From positions 10,199,656-10,263,655 of the forward strand of contig NZ_CP108055.1 of assembly GCF_036174265.1 (NCBI RefSeq): a stretch of 64,000 nucleotides of DNA, given 5' to 3'. The notes under the pieces were generated by a model. The model was not told where the DNA came from. It saw only the letters and a program-made list of their open reading frames with translations, and did not search any database. The translations under genes and the position numbers were made by a program. Source of the DNA: Streptomyces sp. NBC_00285. GTDB lineage: Bacteria; Actinomycetota; Actinomycetes; Streptomycetales; Streptomycetaceae. Position 1 is the stretch's first letter. Each line of letters opens with the position of its first letter. This document shows, one piece after another, positions 17,271 through 26,106 of the stretch.

Positions 17271-17763
17271 CGACCTGCCCCAGGGGGACGCGGCAGCCCG
17301 GCACGCCTACCTGTCCCTGCGGGAGGTCCGGCGCACCGTCATCCGCCTCGTCCGCGACCACCTCCGGCTGGCCTCCGAGCACGCGCACTCCTGGCAGGGC
17401 CACGACTTCGACTTCACCGACGTCACGTTCGACGGAGCAGACCTCTCCGATGCCCGGTTCTCCGGCGGCACGGTCAGCTTCGCCGGGGAGGAGTTCTCCG
17501 GCGGCACAGTCTCCTTCAGCGGGGCGGAGTTTTCCGGCAGCGCGGTCGACTTCTGGGCGAGGTTCTCCGGCGGCACGGTCTCCTTCAGCGGGGCGAGGTT
17601 CTCCGACGGGACGGTCGGCTTCGACTCGGCGACGTTCTGCGGTAGCGCCGTCGACTTCACTCATGCCCTTGGCTCGGCACCATCTGGCCTGGTGCCGCCG
17701 AACGAGTCGTCTTTGCCGACCGGCCTTAGCCTGCCCTCAACCTGGCATCCGGCCGGCTCCTGA
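17263..17763 (+). pseudogene. Pentapeptide-repeat protein, 3' part (IS-interrupted)
   Basis: Directly after the IS, the frame encodes SLREVRRTVIRLVRDHL, then a run of pentapeptide-like repeats (FDGADL, FSGGTVSF repeated with small changes), ending at a TGA at 17761. Removing the IS and one copy of the duplicated 8 bp restores one continuous gene with the segment at 14149. Such repeats form a right-handed beta-helix; the function of these membrane versions is unknown. Confidence 0.85.
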
Positions 17764-17917
17764 TGAGGCCGACGGATCGTCGGCCCTGGGCTCCGGAAAC
17801 GTGAGCGGTGGCCGGTGCAGGCCGGGAAGGAGACGCGGATCGGATTGAGAGGCAGTCGACCTGGTCACCACCCGGGGCGAAATAGCGGGGCGTAACCCGG
17901 ATTGGACAGGATCGGAT

Positions 17918-18140
17918 CGGCTCACAGCGGCCTCGGCTCAGCGAGATCATCCGCAACCTCTCCGAGCGCATCGCAGAAGCGCGGACGAACGGCTGGATCG
18001 GCGAAGTCCAAGGACTCCAGGTCAGTCTCACGAAAGCCAAGGAGAAACTCACTGCGCTCGACCGCAGCCTGGAGCGCACACGCGATTCCGGCCAGAGCGG
18101 CCACACCGACCTCGGCATGCCAGTCATTCGGCTCCAATAG
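17918..18140 (+). pseudogene. C-terminal tail of a site-specific integrase
   Basis: The plus strand encodes LSEIIRNLSERIAEARTNGW, then GEVQGLQVSLTKAKEKL and DLGMPVIRLQ before a stop codon. This coiled-coil tail is typical of actinobacterial recombinases/integrases. No start codon or catalytic domain is present, and the end overlaps the 3' end of the convergent pentapeptide gene by 17 bp. Confidence 0.5.
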
Positions 18141-19050
18141 GCTCGCCGGCGATGCCGGGAGGCAGCTTTGTGTCGTCGTCGAGCAGGGCCTTTTGTAACT
18201 GCTCCGCTGTGCAGCCACTGGCCGTCGATAAGTCGGCTTCGTGTAGTCGTGCGCCTTCGAAGTAGGTGTCTTGCAGGCTGGCTCCTCGCAGGTCGGCTGC
18301 TCTGAGGTTTGCGTCCTTGAGGTGGGCTCGATTCAGCCATGCTCCTTCCAGACGGGTTTCCTGCATCCATGCTTCCTCTAGGTGGGCTTCCGTCAGGTCT
18401 GCCTTTTCCAGGTTGGCACCAGCCAGGCGTACGCGTTCTAGCCGGACTGCCTTAAGGTCCGCGCCCCGCAGGTTGATGAACCGTAGATCGATACGGAAGG
18501 GTTCCTCGCGTTGGGGTCGCCGCCCGAGGACGGTCAGGGCAGCCTGGACATACTCCGTCGGTCGGGAGTAGGAGCCGTCCGGTTGCGACGCCTGATCGGG
18601 CGCAGATGCGTGCTCCCGGATGAATGCGGCCAGGACCTCGACAACAGTTAGGTGGTCTTTCGAGGAGTCGCGCATGATGCGCTCCAACGAGTAGATGCCT
18701 CCCAGGCGTTCAACTGTCCGATCGGAACCAAGCAGCTTGATGGCCTCCACATACCGGTCGGTGACCTGACTCTCGCGCGATAACTCGACCTGCTCGCGGT
18801 CCCGGTCGCGGGTGTGCCGCAGAGTGCGATCGGTGTAGTACAGACCGGCTGCAGCAACTGCCCCAGCGCCAAGCGCGACCAGCGCAGTACGGAAACCCGT
18901 GATCACCGCGCCATCCGCTGGCTGTAGGTCCCGCTTCCGCAGATGCCCGCCGTCCAACCACCATGGTCCTTGCCACAGCAGGACGGCATAGCCGACGAAG
19001 AGTGTGACGAGTATCGCTAGCACCCCTGCGATTTTCCAGCTCGACTTCAT
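18124..19050 (-). CDS. Pentapeptide-repeat membrane protein
   Basis: This 308-aa protein has two N-terminal membrane segments (residues about 7-28 and 52-70), a charged middle with SRESQVTDRYVEAIKLLGSD and RLGGIYSLERIM, and C-terminal pentapeptide repeats with A-x-L-x-x periodicity (ANLEKADLTEAHLEEA and on). It is an intact relative of the gene interrupted by the IS21 element. The repeats should form a beta-helix on the cytosolic side; no partner is evident. Confidence 0.85.
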   Translation of the reverse strand: MKSSWKIAGVLAILVTLFVGYAVLLWQGPWWLDGGHLRKRDLQPADGAVITGFRTALVALGAGAVAAAGLYYTDRTLRHTRDRDREQVELSRESQVTDRYVEAIKLLGSDRTVERLGGIYSLERIMRDSSKDHLTVVEVLAAFIREHASAPDQASQPDGSYSRPTEYVQAALTVLGRRPQREEPFRIDLRFINLRGADLKAVRLERVRLAGANLEKADLTEAHLEEAWMQETRLEGAWLNRAHLKDANLRAADLRGASLQDTYFEGARLHEADLSTASGCTAEQLQKALLDDDTKLPPGIAGEPIGAE

Positions 19051-19089
19051 ACGCAGGAAAATGTCCAGTAGCCCCCTGGAATACGCACC

Positions 19090-19761
19090 TCACGCCGCCA
19101 TTTGGTAGTCCGGATAATCGTCGGACATCGCCTTCGAGGCGACCGCCGGGCGGGGCAGGAAGTCGGTGGCCACCCGAGCGGCCACGTGGTCGTCGGCGGC
19201 CAGGTCGTGGATCGCGTCCACCTTCTCCTGGACGTTCTCGGGGGTGTCGACCTTCCAGCCGACGATCCGTTTCGCGCTGTCGTGCGTCCAGCGCGCGGGC
19301 CCGCCGCGCGGACTGGCCGGGGGGTTGTCCACCGCCTCGAACCGTTTCTGCTCGTCGGGGATGGAGGCGAGGGTCTTGTGGATGGTGTGGGAGACGTCCG
19401 CCCGCCGGTGTTCCTTCGGCCAGCGCGAGGCCTCCCACCGGTAGTCCCGGACCGTCGAATACGCCAGGCCGACGTCCTCGGCGAACATCCGGATCGCCTC
19501 GCTGACCGTGAACAACTCCTCGCTCCCCGACGGGTTGGTGCCTCCGTAGGAGCGCATCGGTTCGATCTCCACGGCCGCGTCCCCGAGCTGCCACTGGACG
19601 CTGCTCATCATCTCGCCCCAGTCCCGCCCCAGCTTGACCAGCTCGTCGTAGCGCTGCCGGGTCACACTGTCGACCATCCCGGTCATCCGGACATGGCTTC
19701 GTAACTGACGGGCCGTCCAGTCCTCATCAACGGTTACGGCAGGATCGGCTATCTCACCCAT
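19090..19761 (-). CDS. DUF6192-like protein
   Basis: This 223-aa protein has a helix-turn-helix-like middle (VGLAYSTVRDYRWEASRWP, residues about 95-115) and a Streptomyces-typical region with HTIHKTLASIPDEQKRFEAV. I recall this as the DUF6192/RacA-type DNA-binding family, but the end (SDDYPDYQMAA) seems short for it, so it may be truncated. The ATG is preceded by a weak ribosome site. Confidence 0.55.
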   Translation of the reverse strand: MGEIADPAVTVDEDWTARQLRSHVRMTGMVDSVTRQRYDELVKLGRDWGEMMSSVQWQLGDAAVEIEPMRSYGGTNPSGSEELFTVSEAIRMFAEDVGLAYSTVRDYRWEASRWPKEHRRADVSHTIHKTLASIPDEQKRFEAVDNPPASPRGGPARWTHDSAKRIVGWKVDTPENVQEKVDAIHDLAADDHVAARVATDFLPRPAVASKAMSDDYPDYQMAA

Positions 19762-20213
19762 GCCAGCACCCTAGGCATCACCCGTCAGGGATGTGCTTGG
19801 ACCGTCAAAAGTCTCCCGCGACCGTCAAGCAAGTCCAGCAACAACCGCGTCAAGCATGACCTGGGACTGCACAGTCACTGAGGAATATCGAGTGTCTTGT
19901 CGTCGCGGGTGGCCAGCCCCCGCCATTCCTTGAGCTTGTTGATGGCGCGCTCGACTGTGTTGCGGTCTTTGCAGAGCGTGGCGTCGTGGCTGCTTTACCT
20001 GATGCATGTCAGCAGTGAGGACCCGGAGGTGGTCGGGATGTGCGCATGCTTCGCCGACGAGGCGGCCTTCGAGCGCGCCGTGTCACTGATGACAAGCGGA
20101 GGTCACCAAACGTCTCCACGAACTCTGCATCGCAGGGACGGAGGTGTACCGGCTCGGCCTGGTCGCCGGGAAGGGGCTCCCTCGGCGCCTTGAGGCAACG
20201 CGCGTCCCGACGG
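19762..20213. other. Degenerate intergenic stretch
   Basis: The only recognisable items are a transposase tail on the minus strand and, on the plus strand around 20100-20235, an open segment (EVTKRLHELCIAGTEVYRLG) that looks like the end of an unknown lost gene. No promoter or complete gene was found. Confidence 0.4.
19875..19980 (-). pseudogene. IS5-like transposase C-terminal fragment
   Basis: The minus strand spells KDRNTVERAINKLKEWRGLATR followed by a short tail and a stop codon. This is the conserved glutamate region (DDE third residue, in VERAIN) of IS5-type transposases. Everything upstream is gone. Confidence 0.65.
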
Positions 20214-20906
20214 TCAGGCGCCGCAGGCCCCGTTTCCGCCGAGGCTGATCATGGCGCGGTACAGCTGCTCCTCGGTGAGCGGCGGTGCCGGCAGCGGGTG
20301 GGCGCGGTCGGTTCGGAAGCCGTCGAGCAGAAGGTAGAGGTGGCGGCGCCAGGCGTCCGGGGCGATGGCGTGGGTGGCCTCGGTGACGCGGCTGTGCGAC
20401 CAGATGACGAAGGCAAGGTCCTCGGGGGTGAGGTCGGGGCGCAGGCTGCCCTGCTCCTGCGCACGCTCGACGATGTCTACACCGAGTTCGCGGATGCGGG
20501 TCTGGGCGCCCGCCAGGCAGGCGCTCTCCGGCAACCGCATGGAGGCCAGATCGTTGAACCCCCGGTCCTGTGACTGGAGTTCACACATGGTCTCCAGAAA
20601 ATGGCACAGCCCTGCCCAGGCGTCATCCATGGTGACGGCCTTCTCGGCGGCCTCCCGCCAGGCGGCCAGCTTCTCGGCGAAGGTCGCCTGCACCAGGTCC
20701 AGCCGGGTGGGGAAGTGCCGGTACAGCGTGCCGATGGCCAGCCCGGCTCGCTTGGCCACCTGCTCCAGGGGTGCCTCCAGGCCCTGCTCGGCGAAGCAGG
20801 AGCGGGCCGCGGTGAGCAGGACCTCGCGATTGCGCTGCGCGTCGCGCCGCAGGGGGCGGACAGGGGCCGGGTTCCCGGCGGAGGCGGACGGAGGGTCGAT
20901 GGCCAT
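20214..20906 (-). CDS. TetR family transcriptional regulator
   Basis: This 230-aa protein has a TetR helix-turn-helix at residues about 25-70 (LLTAARSCFAEQGLEAPLEQVAKRAGLAIGTLYRHFPTR) and a C-terminal ligand-binding domain. It is divergent from an SDR/nitroreductase-like pair, and a 12-bp palindrome lies between them, so it most likely represses that pair and itself. The inducer is unknown. Confidence 0.92.
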   Translation of the reverse strand: MAIDPPSASAGNPAPVRPLRRDAQRNREVLLTAARSCFAEQGLEAPLEQVAKRAGLAIGTLYRHFPTRLDLVQATFAEKLAAWREAAEKAVTMDDAWAGLCHFLETMCELQSQDRGFNDLASMRLPESACLAGAQTRIRELGVDIVERAQEQGSLRPDLTPEDLAFVIWSHSRVTEATHAIAPDAWRRHLYLLLDGFRTDRAHPLPAPPLTEEQLYRAMISLGGNGACGA

Positions 20907-20933
20907 GTCACTCAGCCTACCAACCGGAGGGAT

Positions 20934-20970
20934 GCCTCATGTTCTCTGCTACAATCCAAGAACATGAGGC
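20934..20970. promoter_or_regulatory. Palindromic operator of the TetR/SDR region
   Basis: GCCTCATGTTCT and AGAACATGAGGC form a perfect 12-bp inverted repeat with a 13-bp spacer. The spacer contains TACAAT (20950-20955), a good -10 element for the rightward SDR promoter. A bound TetR dimer or dimer pair would block it. Confidence 0.75.
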
Positions 20971-21055
20971 TACCCTCGACTTTCAGTCCTGGCCGCTGTC
21001 GTGGCGGGAGATGCCCCTCATCGATCCGACCCGTCCGACCACAGGAGCACCACCC

Positions 21056-21727
21056 ATGCCCGTCATCGCCGTCATCGGGGCAGGCCCAGGCCTGGGCCTG
21101 TCCATCGCCCGCCGCTTCGGAAGGGAGGGTTTCCAGGTCGCCCTGGTCTCCCGGACCCAGGACAAGCTCGACGCGCTCGCCGCACGGCTCGCCGAGGACG
21201 GCATCGAGGCCGCGGGCTTCGCCGCGGACGTGACGCATCCCGACTCGCTCCAGTCGGCGCTCGCCGCGGTCGCCGACCGGTTCGGGGCCGTCGACGTACT
21301 GGAGTACTCGCCCGCCGACCCCACGTTCGCCGGCGCCGCCGCCGTCGACGCCACGGCGCAGGACCTCCACAAGCAGCTCGACTACTACCTGAACGGAGCG
21401 GTCGCCGCGGTCCGTCAGGTGCTGCCCGCCATGCTCGAACGCGGCAGTGGCACCCTGCTGTTCTCCACGGGTGCCTCCTCGGTCCGGCCAAGCGGCGGCG
21501 CGTTCGGCAGCGTCGGCGTCGCGGCGGCGGCCCTGCGCAACTACGCCATGGCCCTGGGCATCGATCTCGCCGAGCGCGGGGTGCACGCCGTGCACGTGGC
21601 GATCGGGGTGTTCATCGGCAGCGGTCCCGGCACCGAGCCCGAGACCATCGCCGAGCACTACTGGGACGCCTACACCAAGCGCGACCAGGCCGAAATCGTC
21701 CACACCGTCCCCGGCGGCATCCGGTGA
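21056..21727 (+). CDS. SDR family oxidoreductase
   Basis: This 223-aa short-chain dehydrogenase-like protein starts with the dinucleotide-binding motif GAGPGLGLSIARRFG and shows ADVTH for the adenine-binding aspartate. The usual S-Y-K catalytic set is atypical: after LLFSTGASS the Y-x-x-x-K is not evident (VAAAALRNYAMAL is the nearest). An AGGAG ribosome site sits before the ATG at 21056. Its stop codon overlaps the GTG of the next gene, and both should be under TetR control. Confidence 0.87.
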   Translation: MPVIAVIGAGPGLGLSIARRFGREGFQVALVSRTQDKLDALAARLAEDGIEAAGFAADVTHPDSLQSALAAVADRFGAVDVLEYSPADPTFAGAAAVDATAQDLHKQLDYYLNGAVAAVRQVLPAMLERGSGTLLFSTGASSVRPSGGAFGSVGVAAAALRNYAMALGIDLAERGVHAVHVAIGVFIGSGPGTEPETIAEHYWDAYTKRDQAEIVHTVPGGIR

Positions 21728-22224
21728 ACACCTCCGGCACGCCCGCGGCGAACACGACCAGGCCACCCATGGTGAAGATCTTCCGAGCCGCCAACAAGGT
21801 CGTACGGCCGCTGCTCGCCTCCCGCTTCCACAAACCGCTGAGCGGGCGCCTGATGCTGCTCACCTACAAGGGGCACCGGACGGGTCGCCAATTCACGGTC
21901 CCCATCGGCTACTTCGACTGGGATCCCGGCACGGTGCTCGCCATGTCCTCCCAGCTCGGCTGGATCCCCAGCATGCGCGAAGGGTCCGCCGTCCAGCTGC
22001 GCATCCGGGGCCAGGACCACAGCGCCGTCCCGACGGTCGTCGAGGACCCTGAGGGAGTCGCCGCCCTGCTGGGTGCGTTCGGCCGGCGCAAAGGGCCCAA
22101 GGCCGCCAAGGGGCTGATGCTCGGCCTCTCAGGCGACCGGCAGCCCACCGACGACGAGCTGCGCACGGCCGCCGCGAAGACCCGCTTCGTCTGCTTCCGG
22201 ACGCGATCCTCGACATCCGCCTGA
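21724..22224 (+). CDS. Nitroreductase/quinone reductase family (Ddn-like) protein
   Basis: This 166-aa protein has the Ddn-like core: MLLTYKGHRTGRQFTVPIGYF, then VLAMSSQLGW, VQLRIRGQDH and a C-terminal RRKGPKAAKGLML. Members bind the deazaflavin F420 and reduce quinones or nitro compounds. It is coupled to the SDR gene by a GTGA overlap, so the pair may act on the same compound. The last residues (CFRTRSSTSA) may be altered by a rearrangement just downstream. Confidence 0.8.
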   Translation: MNTSGTPAANTTRPPMVKIFRAANKVVRPLLASRFHKPLSGRLMLLTYKGHRTGRQFTVPIGYFDWDPGTVLAMSSQLGWIPSMREGSAVQLRIRGQDHSAVPTVVEDPEGVAALLGAFGRRKGPKAAKGLMLGLSGDRQPTDDELRTAAAKTRFVCFRTRSSTSA

Positions 22225-22235
22225 ACCTCTTCCGC

Positions 22236-22676
22236 ATGCCACCCGGCTGGCGAACCCCCCGCCTGGGCACCCTCAACGCCTGGCAACGCCTGCTGGACAC
22301 CCTCAACCGGGCACAAGCAGCCGACCGCCCCGGCGCCTGGCTACACGCCGCCGCCGTCATCAGCGACCTGGTCGCCGTCTACACCGCCCACCGCAGCCTT
22401 GACCTGCTCGCCTCCACAGTTGGGAACCCGGCCACCAGCGCCTCCAGCCCACCACCAGCCTCCGCCGGACTGCACGCCGTCCTGGCCCCGCGTGTTGAAC
22501 AAACCCTGCTCGCACACGAGGGCGGACTGGCCCTGCTCGACCAGTGGCTCGATGAGCTGCGAGCCGCACAGGACACCGACCAGGAGCCCACGGCACCCCT
22601 TGTCCGCGAACAGGCCGCCGCCCTCCGCGAGGCACTGATCGCCAGAAGGGGCGACCCCCGCCCAAAATCTGAAGGG
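22236..22676 (+). CDS. Hypothetical protein fragment
   Basis: The frame encodes MPPGWRTPRLGTLNAWQRLL, a helical stretch with AAAVISDLVAVYTAHRSLDLL and a C-terminal helix. It looks like genuine protein, but its sequence extends in frame upstream into the previous gene and downstream into an IS inverted repeat, so both ends are probably lost. I do not recognise the family. Confidence 0.4.
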
Positions 22677-22719
22677 TGTGGCTCTCCTTCAGGAACGTCC
22701 CTGAAGGAGAGCCACACCC
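22674..22719. repeat. Back-to-back ISKra4-type terminal repeats
   Basis: Two 20-bp perfect inverted copies of GGGTGTGGCTCTCCTTCAGG face each other with a 6-nt spacer. A related end (CAGGAGAGCTACACCC) lies at 23792-23807. The facing pair forms a strong hairpin and marks the place where the transposase gene lost its 3' part. Confidence 0.8.
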
Positions 22720-22734
22720 GTGAGAGTTCCGCAT

Positions 22735-23104
22735 CGGCCGGGTGCACGCTGGTCCGGCCCTTGCCCCGCCATGCGGTCCGCGTCACGGTGACCGTGCCGA
22801 ACACACAGGCCAGCAGGCGGGAATGCCCCATCTCGTGGTGCGGGCGGACGCGTCCGTCCGCACCACGAACCACCTGGTCTTTCGTCTGCCGCAGTTGTTC
22901 ACGCTCCCGCTTCTCCCGCAGGTCGAGGTGTGCTTGGAACAGAAGCCGCAGCAGTTCACGGCCTTGAAGCCCGACAAGGTCCTCGAGTTCGTGATGGGAC
23001 AGCGCGGCCGACTCCGGCCCGGCCAACGCGCCTTTCAGGCAGTCGAAGGCCCTTGTCGCGGCAGTGAATGGATCGATGGCATCGAAGGCGTCGTAGGGTT
23101 CCAC
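22735..23104 (-). pseudogene. ISKra4 family transposase, N-terminal fragment
   Basis: The first 120 or so residues match the ISKra4 N-terminus: PFTAATRAFDCLKGALAGPE, then LQGRELLRLLFQAHLDLRE and the LLACVFGTVTVTRTAWRGKG motif. The sequence ends after HPADAEL, where the element runs into the hairpin. The catalytic domain is absent. Confidence 0.75.
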
Positions 23105-23165
23105 CGGCTCTTCTTTCAGCGGCTTCGGTTTGGTGTGGTACCTCCGAAGTTAGAGAGAAGAGCCT

Positions 23166-23701
23166 TTATCGTTCCGCGAGTTCACCGATTCCCCGCCAGC
23201 CCGGATGAGCAGGTGCGAACCGTCCGGGCTGGTCCTCGATCAGCCAGCCCCGTTCCAGCAGCCGTTTCAGCTTCCCCCGCGTCCCCTCGATCTTCGCGGT
23301 CACCGCGGCAGCCCGATCCGGGGCACGATCTGCTTGGCCTGCATCGGCCCCGGCGCGTCCGCGATCACCTCCACGATGTCCCGGTACACATCCGGCAGGA
23401 CGTCCATAGTGAGACCTCCCCGCCAGTGCGGCACCATGACCGCCCCCACCACCCTCACCTCGGGCTCCACCGGTGCCTCCGCCGCCACCGGCTCGCGCAA
23501 CGGCGCAGCCTCGGCCCCGTCCTGCCCGGACAGCTCGGCCAGCACCTGGGCCACCGTTTCTCGCGTCACCCGCAGCCGCGACCACACCTCACGCTCACCC
23601 GCCAGCCGTGTGGTCAACTCGGCTATCTCCGCCTCGAGTTCCTCCACCCGGACACGCGCTGCCGCCTCCCGCGTCTCCAACTCCTCGATCAACGACACCA
23701 T
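23166..23701 (-). pseudogene. ISKra4 accessory ORF, frameshifted
   Basis: The N-terminal part is a coiled coil (LIEELETREAAARVRVEELE), followed by a conserved PDVYRDIVEVIADAPGPMQAKQI region. At about 23302 the frame stops, but the next frame continues with AVTAKIEGTRGKLKRLLERGW to 23166. A one-base deletion explains it. The layout matches small ORFs found upstream of ISKra4 transposases in Streptomyces. Role unknown. Confidence 0.55.
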
Positions 23702-23807
23702 CGACGCCCCCTACTCCACCCACCACAGTAGAAGGACGCCTACCCCGAGCACACCGTCAACCAGCGTTCTCCCAGCTCAAGGGCTTCCCCGCAGGAGAGC
23801 TACACCC

Positions 23808-23999
23808 TTCGGCGATGGTCCAGCAGTTCTTCCGCGGCAGGTCCGCGAGCAGTCCCAGGACCAGGTGGCGTGGTCGGCGTCGGGGTTCGACCCGGGCGAA
23901 CCTGCCCGCGATGCGGTCCATCAGGCCCTCGAACGCTTCCTGCCAGCGGGCAGCGTCTACGCTGTGACCTGCGGCCACCGCGTGATCGTTTGTCTTCAC
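23808..23999 (-). pseudogene. IS701 family transposase, N-terminal fragment
   Basis: The frame encodes RWQEAFEGLMDRIAGRFARV, then HLVLGLLADLPRKNCWTIAE, the signature N-terminal region of IS701 transposases. It is cut at 23808 by the ISKra4-type element; the rest of the gene is not found on the other side. Confidence 0.8.
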
Positions 24000-24069
24000 A
24001 CACCGATGATCAACGGTGGCCGCACCTGCCAGCGCCAGCGGGGTGGAACGGCTCGTCGAAGGAGACGCA

Positions 24070-24618
24070 GTGCTGGAATTGCTGGGCTTCTACGACGAAC
24101 TCGACACCCGCTCCGGCCAGCCGAACGGATCGATCCGCGACGCCGTCCGGTCCGTCGGCGAGCCGGATGAGGCGGACCTGGTGGCCTACCTGGACGCCGG
24201 TCACGTCCTGATCGACGTCATGGAAGGGGGCCACGACATCATCACCGGCAACGCCCATCGACACTCTTCGGGATGCTCGTCGCTGGTGACTGATGGCACC
24301 TGGTTGTGGCGCCAGGACTTCCCGCACTACCTGGAAACCCACCACGTCTCGCTGCCCCAGACGTTCCTCGAACACGTCCGCAGTCTGAACCACCAGATGC
24401 CCGCCATCGCCGTCGCGCAGTTCGCCCCGCACTACGACGAGACCATGCCCCTGGTCGGTTGGGCCTCAGCAATCCCGTGGCGATCGATGGCGACCACGCT
24501 CCTACCTGAACCACGAGCAGTGAACAGCAAGGTCCAGTTCGACGCGGCGATGCTGGCCCAGGACCGGAGTCGGCCGCAAGGCAGCTGGGGCAGGCGGCGC
24601 AAGCCACGGAAAGCGTAG
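24070..24618 (+). CDS. Hypothetical protein
   Basis: I do not recognise the family by name. This 182-aa protein contains FYDELDTRSGQPNGSIRDAV, an acidic DEADLVAYLDAGHVLIDVMEG, and a segment with WLWRQDFPHYLETHHVSLP. It has the look of a small Streptomyces stand-alone protein with a conserved Trp/His-rich middle. The GTG at 24070 is chosen because GGAGAC lies just upstream. The basic tail after about residue 140 may have replaced the original end. Confidence 0.6.
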   Translation: MLELLGFYDELDTRSGQPNGSIRDAVRSVGEPDEADLVAYLDAGHVLIDVMEGGHDIITGNAHRHSSGCSSLVTDGTWLWRQDFPHYLETHHVSLPQTFLEHVRSLNHQMPAIAVAQFAPHYDETMPLVGWASAIPWRSMATTLLPEPRAVNSKVQFDAAMLAQDRSRPQGSWGRRRKPRKA

Positions 24619-24654
24619 GATCCAGCAGCTCAAGAGCGATCTACAGCTGGAGTA

Positions 24655-25209
24655 TTAGCGCCTGGATGTCAGCTCGGTGAGCGCACCTGGTGGGATCCCC
24701 AGCAGAGCCAATCGGGACAGGAGTTCTGCTTCCTGTTCCTGCGTGACCTCAATCCACAGGGACGTTCCCGAGTCACTGGCACTGAAGACCAGCCGACCGT
24801 CCCACCAGCCTTCAGCGTGGATCGTGTAAGGAACCAAGTCGGACAGCACTTCGAACTGCCCGTCGTCCCGGACATCAATGTCGATCCCCATCCCAGGATC
24901 GGCACGCCGGGAGCGGCTACCGCGCGCGACCTCCTGCTGAGCCAGCAACAAGGCACGCTCATACGAGTGCAGAACCTCTGGCGGCCAGGCGTCGCCGCTG
25001 TAGGCGTCGATGTGCGCGGCGTCGATGCTCGAACGCAGCACGTAGAGCGCTTCGCGATGAACACGCACAACGTCTGTAGGGCGAACTCCGTCCCCGAGTA
25101 CGAGCTCCCGGACCCGGACGCCATCCTGACTGATCACATGCAGGACCCTCCCACATGCGACCAGTCGACTCCACAGAGAAAGCCGCGCAACATGATCATT
25201 ATCAGACAC
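24655..25209 (-). CDS. Hypothetical protein
   Basis: This 184-aa protein starts at GTG. Its composition is a normal globular acidic one, with VHREALYVLRSSIDAAHIDAY and a beta-rich C-terminal half (FEVLSDLVPYTIHAEGWWDG, then SLWIEVTQEQEAELL). No motif of a known enzyme is visible. It converges with the upstream gene with a 36-bp gap. Confidence 0.6.
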   Translation of the reverse strand: MSDNDHVARLSLWSRLVACGRVLHVISQDGVRVRELVLGDGVRPTDVVRVHREALYVLRSSIDAAHIDAYSGDAWPPEVLHSYERALLLAQQEVARGSRSRRADPGMGIDIDVRDDGQFEVLSDLVPYTIHAEGWWDGRLVFSASDSGTSLWIEVTQEQEAELLSRLALLGIPPGALTELTSRR

Positions 25210-25296
25210 GGCCTAGCGGCGGCGGGAAACGCGGTCTGCTGCGGCGCCTGTTGAATGCCGCACTGGCGTCCGGTTCTGGCAGCTGATGGGCGGGCG

Positions 25297-26106
25297 ATGA
25301 TGGCGCGTCCGGAATCGCCGGTCGACCACACCGTGCCGGCCTTGGGCATGCTCGCCGAGTACCTGCGCCGACTGCGTCGGACGGCGGGCCTTTCGTACGG
25401 CGAACTCGCCGTACGAAGCAATTGCTCGGCTGCCCACCTCAAGCGTGCAGCCGGCGGCAGGACCCTGCCTGCCCACCCGGTGATGCTCGCGTACGTGGGG
25501 GGATGCACAGGTGACTCCAGGCATCGCCTTTACACCGAGCTCATGTACGGAAGAGCTGTGCGAGCTGTTGAGCAGGCCAAGCGAGACTTCCGCCGGTCCG
25601 GTGTCCGGCCCGACCTGCAGAGCGTCGAAGACGTCGCCGGTCTCAGCCAGGCGCTGCGCAACGCCTGGGCGCAGAGGGGCCGCCCGGTGTCTCGGACGTT
25701 GGCGCTGTCCTCACGGTGGTTGCCGCGCAGCACCGCCCACGCCATTACCACCGGCCGTGTTCCCCGAGACCTCCGGCAGTACGTCGCCTTCCTGCAAACC
25801 TGCGGGATCGACGACGAGTCGCTGGCGCCCTGGTTCCGCGCCTGGTTCAAGGTATTCGGTCGGCTGTCCGCCCGCGACGCGGCGACGACACTGGAAACCT
25901 TGGAGGCAAGCTACGACGCTCTACGTCGCCCAGCTCATCGGGCACGCGCCCAGGCCCTGAGCTCCTCGAGGGCGAGCCCAGCCGTGGGAGGGTCGGGCCC
26001 CGGAGCTGACCGAGATGGCAGGCAAGCTCAGTGGTTGCGGAATGGTTCCCAGGGGTCGGAGAGGGGTGCAGTGGGGTCTTCGCCTTCGGTGGACAGGTCG
26101 ACGTAG
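25297..26106 (+). CDS. Helix-turn-helix protein
   Basis: This protein of about 269 aa begins with an XRE-like domain (MLAEYLRRLRRTAGLSYGELAVRSNCSAAHLKRAAGG, residues about 15-55). The middle is helical with a second possible helix-turn-helix (STAHAITTGRVPRDLRQYVAFLQTCG). The last 45 residues are Ser/Gly/Arg-rich and overlap the 3' end of the convergent HEAT-like gene by 79 bp, so the native end is probably lost. The start among several Met codons is uncertain. Confidence 0.6.
   Translation: MMARPESPVDHTVPALGMLAEYLRRLRRTAGLSYGELAVRSNCSAAHLKRAAGGRTLPAHPVMLAYVGGCTGDSRHRLYTELMYGRAVRAVEQAKRDFRRSGVRPDLQSVEDVAGLSQALRNAWAQRGRPVSRTLALSSRWLPRSTAHAITTGRVPRDLRQYVAFLQTCGIDDESLAPWFRAWFKVFGRLSARDAATTLETLEASYDALRRPAHRARAQALSSSRASPAVGGSGPGADRDGRQAQWLRNGSQGSERGAVGSSPSVDRST

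Larger units (their letters stand above)
22674..23807. mobile_element. Internally deleted ISKra4-type element
   Basis: It is bounded by related terminal repeats at 22674 and 23807. It contains the N-terminal third of an ISKra4 transposase and a frameshifted accessory ORF on the minus strand. It is inserted in an IS701 transposase gene, whose sequence stops exactly at 23808. It cannot be autonomous. Confidence 0.7.
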
